Positions 18,021 through 26,457 of a DNA stretch of 60,955 nt are shown one piece after another. Source of the DNA: JAPUME01 sp964605715 (GTDB lineage Bacteria; Acidobacteriota; Terriglobia; UBA7540; JAPUME01). Numbering within the stretch: position 1 is the stretch's first letter; every line of letters starts with the position of its first letter. Position numbers and translations under genes: made by a program. The stretch is taken from the NCBI GenBank assembly GCA_964605715.1, contig CAZSDV010000004.1:1-60955 (forward strand). The letters are read 5' to 3'. The notes under the pieces were generated by a model that saw nothing but the letters and a program-made list of their open reading frames with translations, searched no databases and was not told where the DNA came from.

Positions 18021-18788
18021 CTAAGAAAATATATCCGATTGACCCCCGTTTGGCCAGCGCGCATGCAAGAAATACTCTCGATTTCCCCCAGCACCCTGAA
18101 TCCCGCTCTCCGTTGACCCGATGTCAACAAATCTCAGCTCTTTAAGTTTAAGCTGGACTCTGGCCACTGCTTCTCGCTGCTTCTCTGAGTCACGAACTAT
18201 GCCACCCTTGCCCACCTGTCCACGACCCACCTCAAATTGGGGCTTAACAAGTACGAGCAAGTCGGCACCGGAATCTAGTAGAAGAGGAAGCCGGGAAATT
18301 ATTAGGGTGGCAGAAATGAAAGAAACATCTACAGTTGCAAGCTCTACCCTCTCGCCAATCTTCCCTAAGCACAGATATCGAGCATTGGTCTTTTCGAGCG
18401 AATGAACCCGGAAGTCCTTTCGTAACTGCCAAGCCAGCTGATTCGTCCCACCATCCACAGCTATCACCTTCTCCGCGCCTCTCTGGAGCAGGCAGTCGGT
18501 GAATCCTCCAGTAGAAGATCCTATATCCAGACATACTCTGCCTTCTACCTTGACAGAGAAGTGGTTGAGTGCTCCTTCTAACTTTATCCCTCCCCGACTA
18601 ACATATCTCATCGGTAAGTCAAGAAGTCTTACAGAAACATTCTCATTTATGCAGGTACCACACTTATCAATCTTCTCTTCATCTACTAGTACTGACCCTG
18701 CAAGAATCATCCCCTGGGCTTTCTGGCGAGTTTTAGCCAACCCACGGTTGAATAATAATCGGTCCAGGCGAATCTTTTTGGATTTCAT
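18021..18788 (-). CDS. tlyA: TlyA family rRNA 2'-O-methyltransferase
   Basis: 255 residues. An N-terminal S4 RNA-binding domain (KIRLDRLLFNRGLAKTRQKA, residues 4-23) is followed by an FtsJ-like methyltransferase with SAM motif LDIGSSTGGFTDCLLQRGA. The K-D-K-E catalytic residues are all visible: K in SRGGIKLEGAL, D in TVDVSFIS, K in VKPQFE and E in NREYFLHA. TlyA methylates C1409 of 16S and, in some bacteria, C1920 of 23S rRNA, which affects capreomycin sensitivity. It sits 57 bases downstream of ispA; in many genomes dxs lies between them but it is absent here. Confidence 0.92.
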   Translation of the reverse strand: MKSKKIRLDRLLFNRGLAKTRQKAQGMILAGSVLVDEEKIDKCGTCINENVSVRLLDLPMRYVSRGGIKLEGALNHFSVKVEGRVCLDIGSSTGGFTDCLLQRGAEKVIAVDGGTNQLAWQLRKDFRVHSLEKTNARYLCLGKIGERVELATVDVSFISATLIISRLPLLLDSGADLLVLVKPQFEVGRGQVGKGGIVRDSEKQREAVARVQLKLKELRFVDIGSTESGIQGAGGNREYFLHARWPNGGQSDIFS

Positions 18789-18845
18789 GGTGAACCACTT
18801 TTCTGGGTATCTTCTACGGTCGAATACAGCGAGAATTTTTTATGG

Positions 18846-19748
18846 TCAGGATGCTCTTTTTGGGAGATAGCGTGCAATCTCTTTCAAGTTCCGCGCCTTC
18901 TCCTCAAATGGACCCAGAGCATGGCATGCCTCCTCGGCCAACTTCACGGCCATGGCACGTGATTCCTCAACACCGTAAAACCCTGGATAAGTGGCTTTCT
19001 TGTGCTCAGCATCTTTCCCAGATACCTTACCTAGTTCCTCAAACGACCCAAGAACATCAAGCAAGTCATCAACAATCTGAAAAACTAGGCCAACTTTCTC
19101 ACCATAGGTACTAATTTTATTTAAATCCCCCTCTTCCGCCCCAGCCAAAATAGCCCCCGTGCGAACTGAGGCCCGAATCAAGGCTCCTGTCTTTGAGGCA
19201 TGGATGTACTGGAGGGTTCGGGAGTCAAGTGGCCTTGCTTCAGCTTCGAGGTCGGCTATCTGGCCCCCAATCATGCCCCCAAGCGTTCCAACGGCTTGCG
19301 CCAACTCGCGATTCACTCGGAGACAGCGCTTAAATAGATTATCAGATGATTCGGCCAAGATTTGAAAAGCCAAGGTCAATAGGGCATTGCCGGCCAAAAT
19401 TGCAGTAGCCTCGCCAAAAGCTACATGACAGGAAGGTTTACCGCGACGCAAGTCATCATCATCAAGTGCAGGAAGATCATCATGGATGAGCGAATAGGCG
19501 TGGATCAGTTCCAATGCAGAGGCAGCCGGAAGAAGGAATTCATCATCTTCCGAAAAAATTCTACTCGCCTCAAGGCAGAGAATGGGCCGTATGCGCTTCC
19601 CTCCCGAGAAGACCGCGTAGCGCATGGCTCGGTGGATAGAGCTTGGAACAACTTCGGCACCTGGCAACAACCCCTCTAAGGTGTGATCAATCCTGGTGCG
19701 ATGTTGCCCTAAAAACTTTCCAATATCAAAAGAAGGAACAACACTCAA
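18846..19748 (-). CDS. ispA: Short-chain polyprenyl diphosphate synthase (farnesyl/geranyl type)
   Basis: 300 residues. Condenses isopentenyl diphosphate with allylic diphosphates to supply C10-C20 precursors for quinones and undecaprenyl phosphate. The first aspartate-rich motif DDLPALDDDDLRRG (about 90-103) has the two-residue insertion typical of bacterial FPP/GGPP synthases; the second is QIVDDLLDV. GGKRIRP near 49-55 binds substrate. The residue pattern before the first DDxxD (AYSLIHDD) favours a short-chain product, but C15 versus C20 is not settled. Start appears to be TTG 19748, eight bases after the xseB stop. Confidence 0.9.
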   Translation of the reverse strand: MSVVPSFDIGKFLGQHRTRIDHTLEGLLPGAEVVPSSIHRAMRYAVFSGGKRIRPILCLEASRIFSEDDEFLLPAASALELIHAYSLIHDDLPALDDDDLRRGKPSCHVAFGEATAILAGNALLTLAFQILAESSDNLFKRCLRVNRELAQAVGTLGGMIGGQIADLEAEARPLDSRTLQYIHASKTGALIRASVRTGAILAGAEEGDLNKISTYGEKVGLVFQIVDDLLDVLGSFEELGKVSGKDAEHKKATYPGFYGVEESRAMAVKLAEEACHALGPFEEKARNLKEIARYLPKRAS

Positions 19749-19756
19749 GGCGCGCC

Positions 19757-20017
19757 TTACCCTTCTTCCTCAGGACGAAAGGGTTCCCGGGAAATTTTTC
19801 CACCGGCCTTTTTAAGGAGAATCTCCACCTTTCCTTCAGCCTCTTCCAGTTGTTTATGACAAATCTCAGAAAGGCGCATTCCCTCCTCAAGTAACTGGAG
19901 AGCCTTTTCCAGATGCAAGTCAGCATCCTCCAACTGGTGCACGATAACGTCGAGGCGATCAAGATTCTTTTCAAATCCTTCTCGACTTCTACTTTTTCTC
20001 TTAGATCCTGATGGCAT
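19757..20017 (-). CDS. xseB: Exodeoxyribonuclease VII small subunit
   Basis: 86 residues, the usual size. The central helical pair FEKNLDRLDVIVHQLEDADL and LEKALQLLEEGMRLSEICHKQL, ending with LEEAEGKVEIL, is the XseB signature. XseB pairs with the catalytic XseA subunit to degrade single-stranded DNA. XseA is normally just upstream but about 390 bases upstream here are non-coding, so xseA must be elsewhere in the genome. The next gene, ispA, follows by eight bases. An overlapping frame at 19726-20022 is a shadow. Confidence 0.88.
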   Translation of the reverse strand: MPSGSKRKSRSREGFEKNLDRLDVIVHQLEDADLHLEKALQLLEEGMRLSEICHKQLEEAEGKVEILLKKAGGKISREPFRPEEEG

Positions 20018-20407
20018 GGCATTCCTAACTTAACTTCAATAGTTAACAGACAACGGTCAAATCAGTGTCGGTTCGAACCACCCCCTACGTCAAGCTCCGG
20101 AGGAAACCCCCTGCACAGCACCTGAAACTCGCAAGCAACTTGCAGCCATATTTCCTTAATTATTAAACATTTTCCAGAACACTTTGACTTGATTTGATAC
20201 GGTAACATGTTCCAGTTTCTTGAGAAGAAATTTGGCCATAGCAGGCACAATTTCCGCTTAAAACCAACACAGGGTGTCCTTTTACAATTTACCAGAATCT
20301 TACATTGAGTAGCAACTCAACTAAAAACAAGTCCCCCCCCCCAAAAAAATTTTTCTTACCGCACGATTTTCCAAAACAGGAAGACTCAGGCATAATAATA
20401 AGCATCT
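20018..20407. other. Divergent intergenic region with homopolymer tracts
   Basis: Between xseB (minus) and the DedA gene (plus). It holds a C10-A7-T5 tract at 20333-20354 and AT-rich stretches, which may contain the xseB promoter. A CATAAT hexamer at 20391-20396 with TTTCCA 17 bases further upstream could drive the DedA gene with an almost leaderless transcript. A 62-codon minus frame here lacks protein character. Confidence 0.5.
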
Positions 20408-21016
20408 ATGGGAGATGCAATCTTCGAGACCTTAACAGGTTTCTTTGAACAATACGGTTACTGGGTAATTTTTTTTGGGGTGATGCTGGAAAATGCTGGC
20501 CTGCCACTTCCTGGGGAAACGGTCCTACTTTTTGCAAGTTATCTTTCTTTCCGAGGTGAACTTGAAATCACCAATGTAATGGGGGTGGCCGCACTTGCAG
20601 CCGCCCTGGGCGACAATATCGGCTACCTTCTCGGCCGTTTTGTCGGAGCTCCACTGTTCGAACGCTACCAAAACAGCTTTATTGGAAGGCTACTTCGGTA
20701 CGAGAAGGCTAAAAAGTTTTTCCTAGCGCACTCAAACTGGGCTGTTTTCACTGGACGTTTCATCACTGGACTAAGAGTTTTTGCAGGACCGTTTGCGGGA
20801 TTTTTCCGAATGCCCTACGCGCGATTTTTCTTTTTTGACGTTTCGGGAGCGATAATTTGGGGGATTGGAATAGGGCTTATTGGTTACTCCCTGGGCGATT
20901 GGCAGGTAATCGTATCTTTTATAGCTCGTTTCCATCAGGTCATACTTGGAGTAATTGCGATAGTTGTTACTCTTCTTATAATTCGGTCCCGGAAACGGGC
21001 TTCACGGAGGGGATAG
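20408..21016 (+). CDS. DedA family membrane protein
   Basis: 202 residues with about five hydrophobic segments. Family marks are the FxExxGxPxPGE-like FGVMLENAGLPLPGETVLL near residue 24, GDNIGYLLGR near 65, and the basic FTGRFITGLRVFAGPFAG segment near 113-130, then GAIIWGIGIGLIGYSLG. DedA proteins act in the inner membrane; members have been linked to recycling (flipping) of undecaprenyl phosphate or phospholipids and to maintenance of the proton gradient. The basic C-terminus RSRKRASRRG faces the cytosol. Which lipid is moved cannot be judged here. Confidence 0.9.
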   Translation: MGDAIFETLTGFFEQYGYWVIFFGVMLENAGLPLPGETVLLFASYLSFRGELEITNVMGVAALAAALGDNIGYLLGRFVGAPLFERYQNSFIGRLLRYEKAKKFFLAHSNWAVFTGRFITGLRVFAGPFAGFFRMPYARFFFFDVSGAIIWGIGIGLIGYSLGDWQVIVSFIARFHQVILGVIAIVVTLLIIRSRKRASRRG

Positions 21017-21224
21017 CCAGGGTCGGATAACATCACCCTCTGGCCAATGCATCTTTTCTGTCCTCTTCTGTGGGCAATACATTTTCCATCTTTTCTTGGT
21101 TTTTCTCACAGACTGATTCCCCAGGAAATCGCACTGAGAAAGATAGAATTAAGTTGTTTTTCGTTGCAATGAGGCACTTCCTGTAGCTAGACCTACTGAC
21201 AGGATTAGAATGGGTTTTTTGTGC

Positions 21225-21230
21225 TAAAAT
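21225..21230 (+). promoter_or_regulatory. Possible extended -10 element
   Basis: TAAAAT with TG two bases ahead (TGCTAAAAT) 25 bases before the ATG of the CNNM/CBS gene. No good -35 hexamer is placed at 16-18 bases, consistent with an extended -10 promoter. Tentative. Confidence 0.35.
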
Positions 21231-21255
21231 ATCCCGGGACCCACTAAATCACCCA

Positions 21256-22665
21256 ATGATCCATCTAAGCATTGCTGCGGTGCTAGGGCTTGTCGCCCTC
21301 AGCGCCTTCTTCGTAGCCGCTGAGTATGCACTACTCTCAATTCGGCATACTCGTATCGAGCAACTAGTCCAGGAAGGCAACTCGCGAGCCAAGCTAATAC
21401 AAAAGATGCTCTCAAATCCGGGTCTTTTGTTTTCTGGGGTACAGCTTGGGATCACAATCTCTAGTCTATTACTTGGCTGGATTGCCGAGGACGCCCTCGC
21501 AGACTCTCTCGAAGGTTGGTTCCAATCCGTATTCCAACAACACGCGAATCCCATCGTGACGCATTCCGTCGCCACTGCCTTGGTGTTTTTGGCAATCACA
21601 GGTATAGCGGTGGTGTTTGGTGAGCTAGTGCCGAAAACCGTTGGCTACGAGCGTGCTGAGCAAGTATCGCTATTTGTCGCCTGGCCAATGACTTTGGTCT
21701 TGAAATCAACTAGGAGCTTTATTCTGTGGATGGATTGGATTTCAAATCAAATTCTGAAGCTCGTCGGGTTTCGTGCAAACTCAGGTCACGCGCGTCACCA
21801 CACCAAGGATGAAGTTAAGTTGTTGGTATCGAGTATCCGGCAGCGCGGTCTTTTAGGTAAGAAACAGGAGGCCATGATCTTTGGGGCGTTCGACCTACAC
21901 GAAATTTTAGTAAGGGAGATTATGACCCCCTGGCCAGATGTATTCCGACTCCCCTTAACCCATGACCTCCCAACTCTACTTGACCAAGTTAACAAAAACC
22001 TTCGCTCACGTATTCCGATCTACGAGGGGCCGCCAGACCGAATCGTGGGTGTGCTTTATTCTAAAGACTTGTTGAGGGTTTTCCGCAACCGTTGGCAATT
22101 TAACACACCTTACAATGCACCATTTTTGTTGCGATCAGTCCTCCGGGAACCCATGGTTGTACCTGAAAATATGACCGTCGATCAGCTCCTAGAAGAATAC
22201 TGCAGCAAGAAAACGCAGATTGCTCTAGTTGTCGACGAGTTCGGAAGCTATGCTGGCCTAGTCACCCTTGAGGATGTCTTAGAGGAGATTGTTGGTGAAA
22301 TTGAAGATGAATACGACCTTTCTGAGGAAGCTATTCCTGATCAAAAAGACGGCACCTTTGTTCTGAAAGGCGCATTGACTCTTCGAGAACTGTCCGATGA
22401 TCACGGCATAACCTTACCGCGTGATCAAGGATTTGAAACACTCGGTGGATTCGTTCTTAGCCGCCTGGATATAATCCCCAAAGGAGGAGAGGATTGTATT
22501 TACGGAAGCCGGCGATTTGAGGTTATGGAGATGGAAAATCGGAGAATTACCAAGGTAAAAATTGAGCCATTGGTGTCCTCCCTTCAGGAATCTCACGAGG
22601 TGCTTCCAGGTGAGAAAAACCTTGCTGAAACAACATCCTCTTTTGATGACTCCTCCGAGGCTTGA
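21256..22665 (+). CDS. CNNM/CorC (HlyC) family membrane protein with CBS pair
   Basis: 469 residues. Residues 1 to about 180 form a DUF21/CNNM transmembrane domain (AAEYALLSIRHTRIEQL and the VFGELVPKTVGYERA motif). A CBS pair follows, with IMTPWPDVFRLP and the second repeat PMVVPENMTVDQLL, then VVDEFGSYAGLVTLEDVLEEIVGEI, and a C-terminal CorC_HlyC transporter-associated domain with ETLGGFVLSRL. Relatives are Mg2+ or Na+/Mg2+ transporters and were wrongly named hemolysins. The CBS pair may bind ATP. It lies 30 bases upstream of the permease genes, but no functional link is known. Confidence 0.9.
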   Translation: MIHLSIAAVLGLVALSAFFVAAEYALLSIRHTRIEQLVQEGNSRAKLIQKMLSNPGLLFSGVQLGITISSLLLGWIAEDALADSLEGWFQSVFQQHANPIVTHSVATALVFLAITGIAVVFGELVPKTVGYERAEQVSLFVAWPMTLVLKSTRSFILWMDWISNQILKLVGFRANSGHARHHTKDEVKLLVSSIRQRGLLGKKQEAMIFGAFDLHEILVREIMTPWPDVFRLPLTHDLPTLLDQVNKNLRSRIPIYEGPPDRIVGVLYSKDLLRVFRNRWQFNTPYNAPFLLRSVLREPMVVPENMTVDQLLEEYCSKKTQIALVVDEFGSYAGLVTLEDVLEEIVGEIEDEYDLSEEAIPDQKDGTFVLKGALTLRELSDDHGITLPRDQGFETLGGFVLSRLDIIPKGGEDCIYGSRRFEVMEMENRRITKVKIEPLVSSLQESHEVLPGEKNLAETTSSFDDSSEA

Positions 22666-22695
22666 GCACGAACATAGACACGGGAACAGACATAA

Positions 22696-23616
22696 ATGCT
22701 CTACTTCATACTTCGTCGCCTCGTTCTTTCACTTCCGGTCCTGGCAATCGTGGTCACTTCCATCTTTCTATTAATCCATTTAATCCCAGGTGACCCAGTG
22801 GTACAAATGCTCGGGGAGGGCGCTGAACCGGCAGATATAGAAGAGATTCGGCACCGGCTAGGGTTGGACCAACCGCTTCACATTCAATATGCAACTTACT
22901 GGCAGCAGCTGGTACAAGGTAACCTAGGAACTTCCTTCAAATTTAATATCCCCGTATCTGAAGTCTTGAGGGCGCGCTATCCGGCAACCTTTTGGCTGGC
23001 ACTGATCAGCCTAACTATAGCCATCTTGATTTCCGTCCCGGCTGGTATTACTGCTGCTGTAAACCGAGGAGGGTGGCTAGACCGATTACTGGGAAGCGTT
23101 ACCCTGCTAGGTCTGTCGTTCCCCAATTTTGCCCTCGGGCCAGCACTAATCCTGATCTTTTCCATTCAAATGGGACTACTTCCAGTTTCCGGGCGAGGTT
23201 CCCCAGCAAGCTATATTCTCCCTGCCTTCACATTGGGGGCTTCGATGGCAGCCATTTTGACCCGAATGGTCCGCTCCTCCATGCTAGAACAGCTTTCAAG
23301 CGACTACGTAAGGACGGCACGCGCTAAAGGGTTAAGTGAAGGTGCCGTGCTCTACCGCCATGCACTACGTAATGGTTTAATTCCTGTAGTCACCATAATT
23401 GGCCTGCAGTTTGGAACACTCCTGGCTGGGGCCATCATAACGGAGACAATTTTTTCATGGCCAGGGCTGGGACGATTAACCGTCGAAGCCATCAATGCTC
23501 GGGATTACCCACTGCTTCAGGGGTGCGTACTATCAATTTCTCTGACCTACGTGTTGGTAAACTTTCTAACTGACTTAGGCTATTCGCTACTCGACCCCCG
23601 GATTCGAGCTCAATGA
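22696..23616 (+). CDS. ABC transporter permease, DppB/OppB type
   Basis: 306 residues with six predicted membrane helices. The N-terminal FILRRLVLSLPVLAIV and HLIPGDPV are the usual start of DppB-like permeases. The RARYPATFWLALISL segment and the EAA-type loop DYVRTARAKGLSEGAVLYRHALRNGLIPV contact the ATPase. It overlaps the next permease gene by 4 bases. The substrate is probably a peptide, nickel or a sugar-like solute. Binding protein and ATPases are not adjacent. Confidence 0.9.
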   Translation: MLYFILRRLVLSLPVLAIVVTSIFLLIHLIPGDPVVQMLGEGAEPADIEEIRHRLGLDQPLHIQYATYWQQLVQGNLGTSFKFNIPVSEVLRARYPATFWLALISLTIAILISVPAGITAAVNRGGWLDRLLGSVTLLGLSFPNFALGPALILIFSIQMGLLPVSGRGSPASYILPAFTLGASMAAILTRMVRSSMLEQLSSDYVRTARAKGLSEGAVLYRHALRNGLIPVVTIIGLQFGTLLAGAIITETIFSWPGLGRLTVEAINARDYPLLQGCVLSISLTYVLVNFLTDLGYSLLDPRIRAQ

Positions 23617-24479
23617 AATATCCAACCCAACTCACTTCTCTGCTTCGTTTTCTGCAGGTAAATCCTCTGGCTGCTGTTGGGTTTGCACTAATTTCGATTC
23701 TCGTTCTGGCCGCTCTGATTGTGCCCCCAATACTCCCTTGGGACCCCATGACTATTAACCTACCAGTGCGTCTGGCCCCACCATCAAAAGAACACTGGCT
23801 CGGATGCGACGAGTTAGGTCGGGACATTCTTTCCCGCATCCTAATAGGAGCTCGAATCTCCTTGGCTGTGGGATCCTCAGTAGTTGCTGTATCCCTGACA
23901 CTAGGACTGCTAATGGGCTTGCTTGCAGGTTACTGGGGAGGAAGATTCGATACTTTCCTGAATGTTCTAGTTATCAATTCCTTGCAATCGTTGCCCGGAA
24001 TACTACTTGCAATTGCGGTCGTGGCCTTCCTTGGTCCAGGATTCTGGAAGCTGGTAATAGCCCTGAGCCTCGGCGGCTGGATTGGTTTTGCACGTCTAGC
24101 ACGAGGTGAGACTCTTCGGGTAAAAGAACTAGAATTCATCGAAGCGGCACGCGGGCTAGGTGCTAGCCATGCTCGGATACTTTTCCGTCATATACTCCCA
24201 AATATACTTCCGCCTATTCTTGTGCAAGCCTCTATTGCTATGGCTGGTGCAGTATTGGCCGAAGCCTCATTGAGCTTTCTTGGCTTGGGTGTCCCGCCTC
24301 CGACGCCAAGCTGGGGCTCAATGCTAAATAGCGCTCGAAGTCACCTCTTCAACGCTCCCCATCTTGCCATCTGGCCAACACTGGCCGTTATGGGAGCTGT
24401 ATTCTCGTTTAATTTCCTCGGTGATGCCTTAAATGAATTACTGGATCCTCAAAGTAAAGCTCTGAGGCGGCCACTTTAA
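23613..24479 (+). CDS. ABC transporter permease, DppC/OppC type
   Basis: 288 residues. The N-terminal LRFLQVNPLAAVGFALI plus a periplasmic stretch with WLGCDELGRDILSRILIGARISL is the DppC/OppC hallmark. Five to six membrane helices follow, with the EAA loop FIEAARGLGASHARILFRHILPNILPP. The end LLDPQSKALRRPL resembles the usual LLDPRLR. It forms a heterodimer with the upstream DppB-like protein in the inner membrane. The transporter must recruit ATPase and binding-protein subunits encoded elsewhere, since the next gene is on the other strand. Confidence 0.9.
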   Translation: MKYPTQLTSLLRFLQVNPLAAVGFALISILVLAALIVPPILPWDPMTINLPVRLAPPSKEHWLGCDELGRDILSRILIGARISLAVGSSVVAVSLTLGLLMGLLAGYWGGRFDTFLNVLVINSLQSLPGILLAIAVVAFLGPGFWKLVIALSLGGWIGFARLARGETLRVKELEFIEAARGLGASHARILFRHILPNILPPILVQASIAMAGAVLAEASLSFLGLGVPPPTPSWGSMLNSARSHLFNAPHLAIWPTLAVMGAVFSFNFLGDALNELLDPQSKALRRPL

Positions 24480-24570
24480 CAAAGAGGTAACTGTGAGGAT
24501 CCAGGCAAGCAGCCGCATTCCCACACGTAGCTCCACACTCTCCATGGAAGCTACCCCGGATGAAATTCTA

Positions 24571-25386
24571 TTATGAGGGTCCGTTTCCGAATTGAAGAGT
24601 CACTTCCGCGCCTCGATCGACGTTCAGCAACTTGGCCGCAGAGCGGCAGCTTGCAGCCACTTCAAGATAACCTGAACTGCCAAGGACAACAAAGACTTCA
24701 GAGGTTTTCCCTTCAGAATATGATTTATATAGTTGGGTAATCTCTTTCTCGTTAATAACAAACTTGAAAAAAGGAGGGTTTTTTGAAAACAGCTGTGGCA
24801 CACTTTCCGGAGTAAAATTGGTGACTATAGTTCCGAACTTATCCACCTTCAGCGCTAGACCTTTCAGCAGACCATTACCCACAGATTTTGGTTTGGGGGT
24901 GTCGAGACGGACAAAATCAGTGATTTTCCTCCCGAGCGTATCTATACCAACTCCCCGGCTAAGCCAAGCAGCAACGGGACCAAAAATATCACGCCCGTGG
25001 AAAGTGTTACTGACAGGACTCAGGAAGTAGCGGTCCGCTTGAATTTCACGAACCTCAGTCTTTTCCTCTTGTTCATAGATGAAAGAAAGGACTCCGTTAT
25101 CAGGGGCTACAAATTTGTAGTCTGCAGTATGAGCCACAATTGGCCGTCGTGACCCACCGACGCCCGGGTCCACAATCACAAGATGGATTGTCTCAGGGGG
25201 AAAGTAACGGTAACTCTCAGCCAGACTTAGGGCACCGTCAAGGACATCATAAGAATGGATCTGAAGATTTAAATCAATAATGGATACTTCCGGATTAATC
25301 CCTAAGATGACACCCTTCACAATCCCTACAAACGAGTTGTTTAACCCAAAATCGGTAGTAATGGTAATGAGTGGAGACCGCGACAC
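24571..25386 (-). CDS. SAM hydroxide adenosyltransferase (DUF62)
   Basis: 271 residues. The start ITITTDFGLNNSFVGIVKGVI, the VDPGVGG motif followed by RRPIVAHT, PDNGVLSF and NTFHGRDIFGPVAAWLS are the DUF62 / SAM-hydrolase family marks. These enzymes split SAM to adenosine and methionine with water, using a conserved Asp-Arg-His set; the halogenases (fluorinase, chlorinase) are close relatives but carry a 20-odd residue loop insertion that I do not see clearly here. It is a single gene, convergent with the permease operon. Physiological role is unclear. Confidence 0.87.
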   Translation of the reverse strand: MSRSPLITITTDFGLNNSFVGIVKGVILGINPEVSIIDLNLQIHSYDVLDGALSLAESYRYFPPETIHLVIVDPGVGGSRRPIVAHTADYKFVAPDNGVLSFIYEQEEKTEVREIQADRYFLSPVSNTFHGRDIFGPVAAWLSRGVGIDTLGRKITDFVRLDTPKPKSVGNGLLKGLALKVDKFGTIVTNFTPESVPQLFSKNPPFFKFVINEKEITQLYKSYSEGKTSEVFVVLGSSGYLEVAASCRSAAKLLNVDRGAEVTLQFGNGPS

Positions 25387-25511
25387 TTCGTACCCCCTTA
25401 TCCAAATTCATTCTGGCGGAGAGAACCAGACAAACTAAAGCACCTTACTAGAAGATCTGCAAACTTAACCAAGTTGAGAAAGTTTCTTCTCTGGTAAAAG
25501 CAGTAACGAAG

Positions 25512-26354
25512 TTACTTGGCTCTCACCCGCCCGAATCTCCGAAAATCGTAATTGGGATCCAGCTCCAATGTTCGCATCCAGGCTGCAACAGCGTTGCCAA
25601 TTTCCTCGGTCTCAATAAATGCAAATCCGAGCGCGTGATGGATGAAGGCAGCATCAGAAACGTAACTGAGTGCTTCCTCATAGGACTGTCGGGCAACAGA
25701 CCAGTTGCGGAATTGCATCGATTGATATCCTCGCTCACAGAGCTCGCACCAATAGGTGGGAATTGTCTCTGTATCGATACTTACCTCAAACGCTTTTGCT
25801 TGGGAAAAAAGTTTACGAGCACAAACGAGCAAATGATCACCGGCAGGAGAATTAGAGAAAATGGCGATTGACTGAACCAGTTCTCGCAAGCCTGAGTTGA
25901 GTGCTCCTGGAGACGGCTTTGGTACCGAAAGTATTTTCAGTGCGGTGCGAAAATGCTCACGACTTGCGAGTAAGGACTGTGTCCGAATTAGAAACTCTTC
26001 AGCCTTGATATGCCCCGGATTGACTTTAAGTGCTCGCTGATAGGAGGCTGCCGCTTCTTCTAGATTTCCAAAACTACCTTCAGTGGTTCCCAAAAGATAG
26101 TGGGCATCCGCATCTGTTGTGTCAGCTATCACGGATGCCTTTAGTGCCTCGCGGGCCTTCTCGTGTTCACGCATCTCAAGGTAACAAAGTCCAAGTTGCA
26201 ACCATGCCCGCGCATTATTGGGATCGGCAGCGACTATTTCATCAAACACCTCAATGGCCGAAGAAAAATCAGCTTGGCCAAGCGCCCTCATCCCGCGGGA
26301 AAACTTTTCGGTTAAAATTTCTTGATTACCCATAGAAAACTCATCTCGTCCCAT
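25512..26354 (-). CDS. Tetratricopeptide repeat protein
   Basis: 280 residues built of TPR units. Three clear repeats lie between residues 17 and 130 (ARAWLQLGLCYLEMREHEKA, AHYLLGTTEGSFGNLEEA, then a third ending ALKVNPGHIKAEEF). A variable linker follows and one more repeat near 240-272 ends with LELDPNYDFRRFG. There is no signal peptide, so it is likely cytosolic and a scaffold. Start ATG 26354 or 26333. No partner is suggested by neighbours, which are a SAM hydrolase and an aldo/keto reductase in the same direction. Confidence 0.8.
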   Translation of the reverse strand: MGRDEFSMGNQEILTEKFSRGMRALGQADFSSAIEVFDEIVAADPNNARAWLQLGLCYLEMREHEKAREALKASVIADTTDADAHYLLGTTEGSFGNLEEAAASYQRALKVNPGHIKAEEFLIRTQSLLASREHFRTALKILSVPKPSPGALNSGLRELVQSIAIFSNSPAGDHLLVCARKLFSQAKAFEVSIDTETIPTYWCELCERGYQSMQFRNWSVARQSYEEALSYVSDAAFIHHALGFAFIETEEIGNAVAAWMRTLELDPNYDFRRFGRVRAK

Positions 26355-26457
26355 TCTTTTTTAATTTCAACGCCTTGCGGTTCCCTCGTTCACTTTCCCT
26401 TTTGTTTCAACGGGGCTTCATGGCACCCTCTTTGCGCATCTTGCCTTAACAAAACCC

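Noticed and set aside
19726..20022. 98-codon frame overlapping xseB
   Set aside because: Shadow of xseB in another frame; the xseB product has the family motif.
20062..20250. 62-codon minus-strand frame upstream of xseB
   Set aside because: No ribosome site, unlike xseA, poor composition; treated as non-coding.
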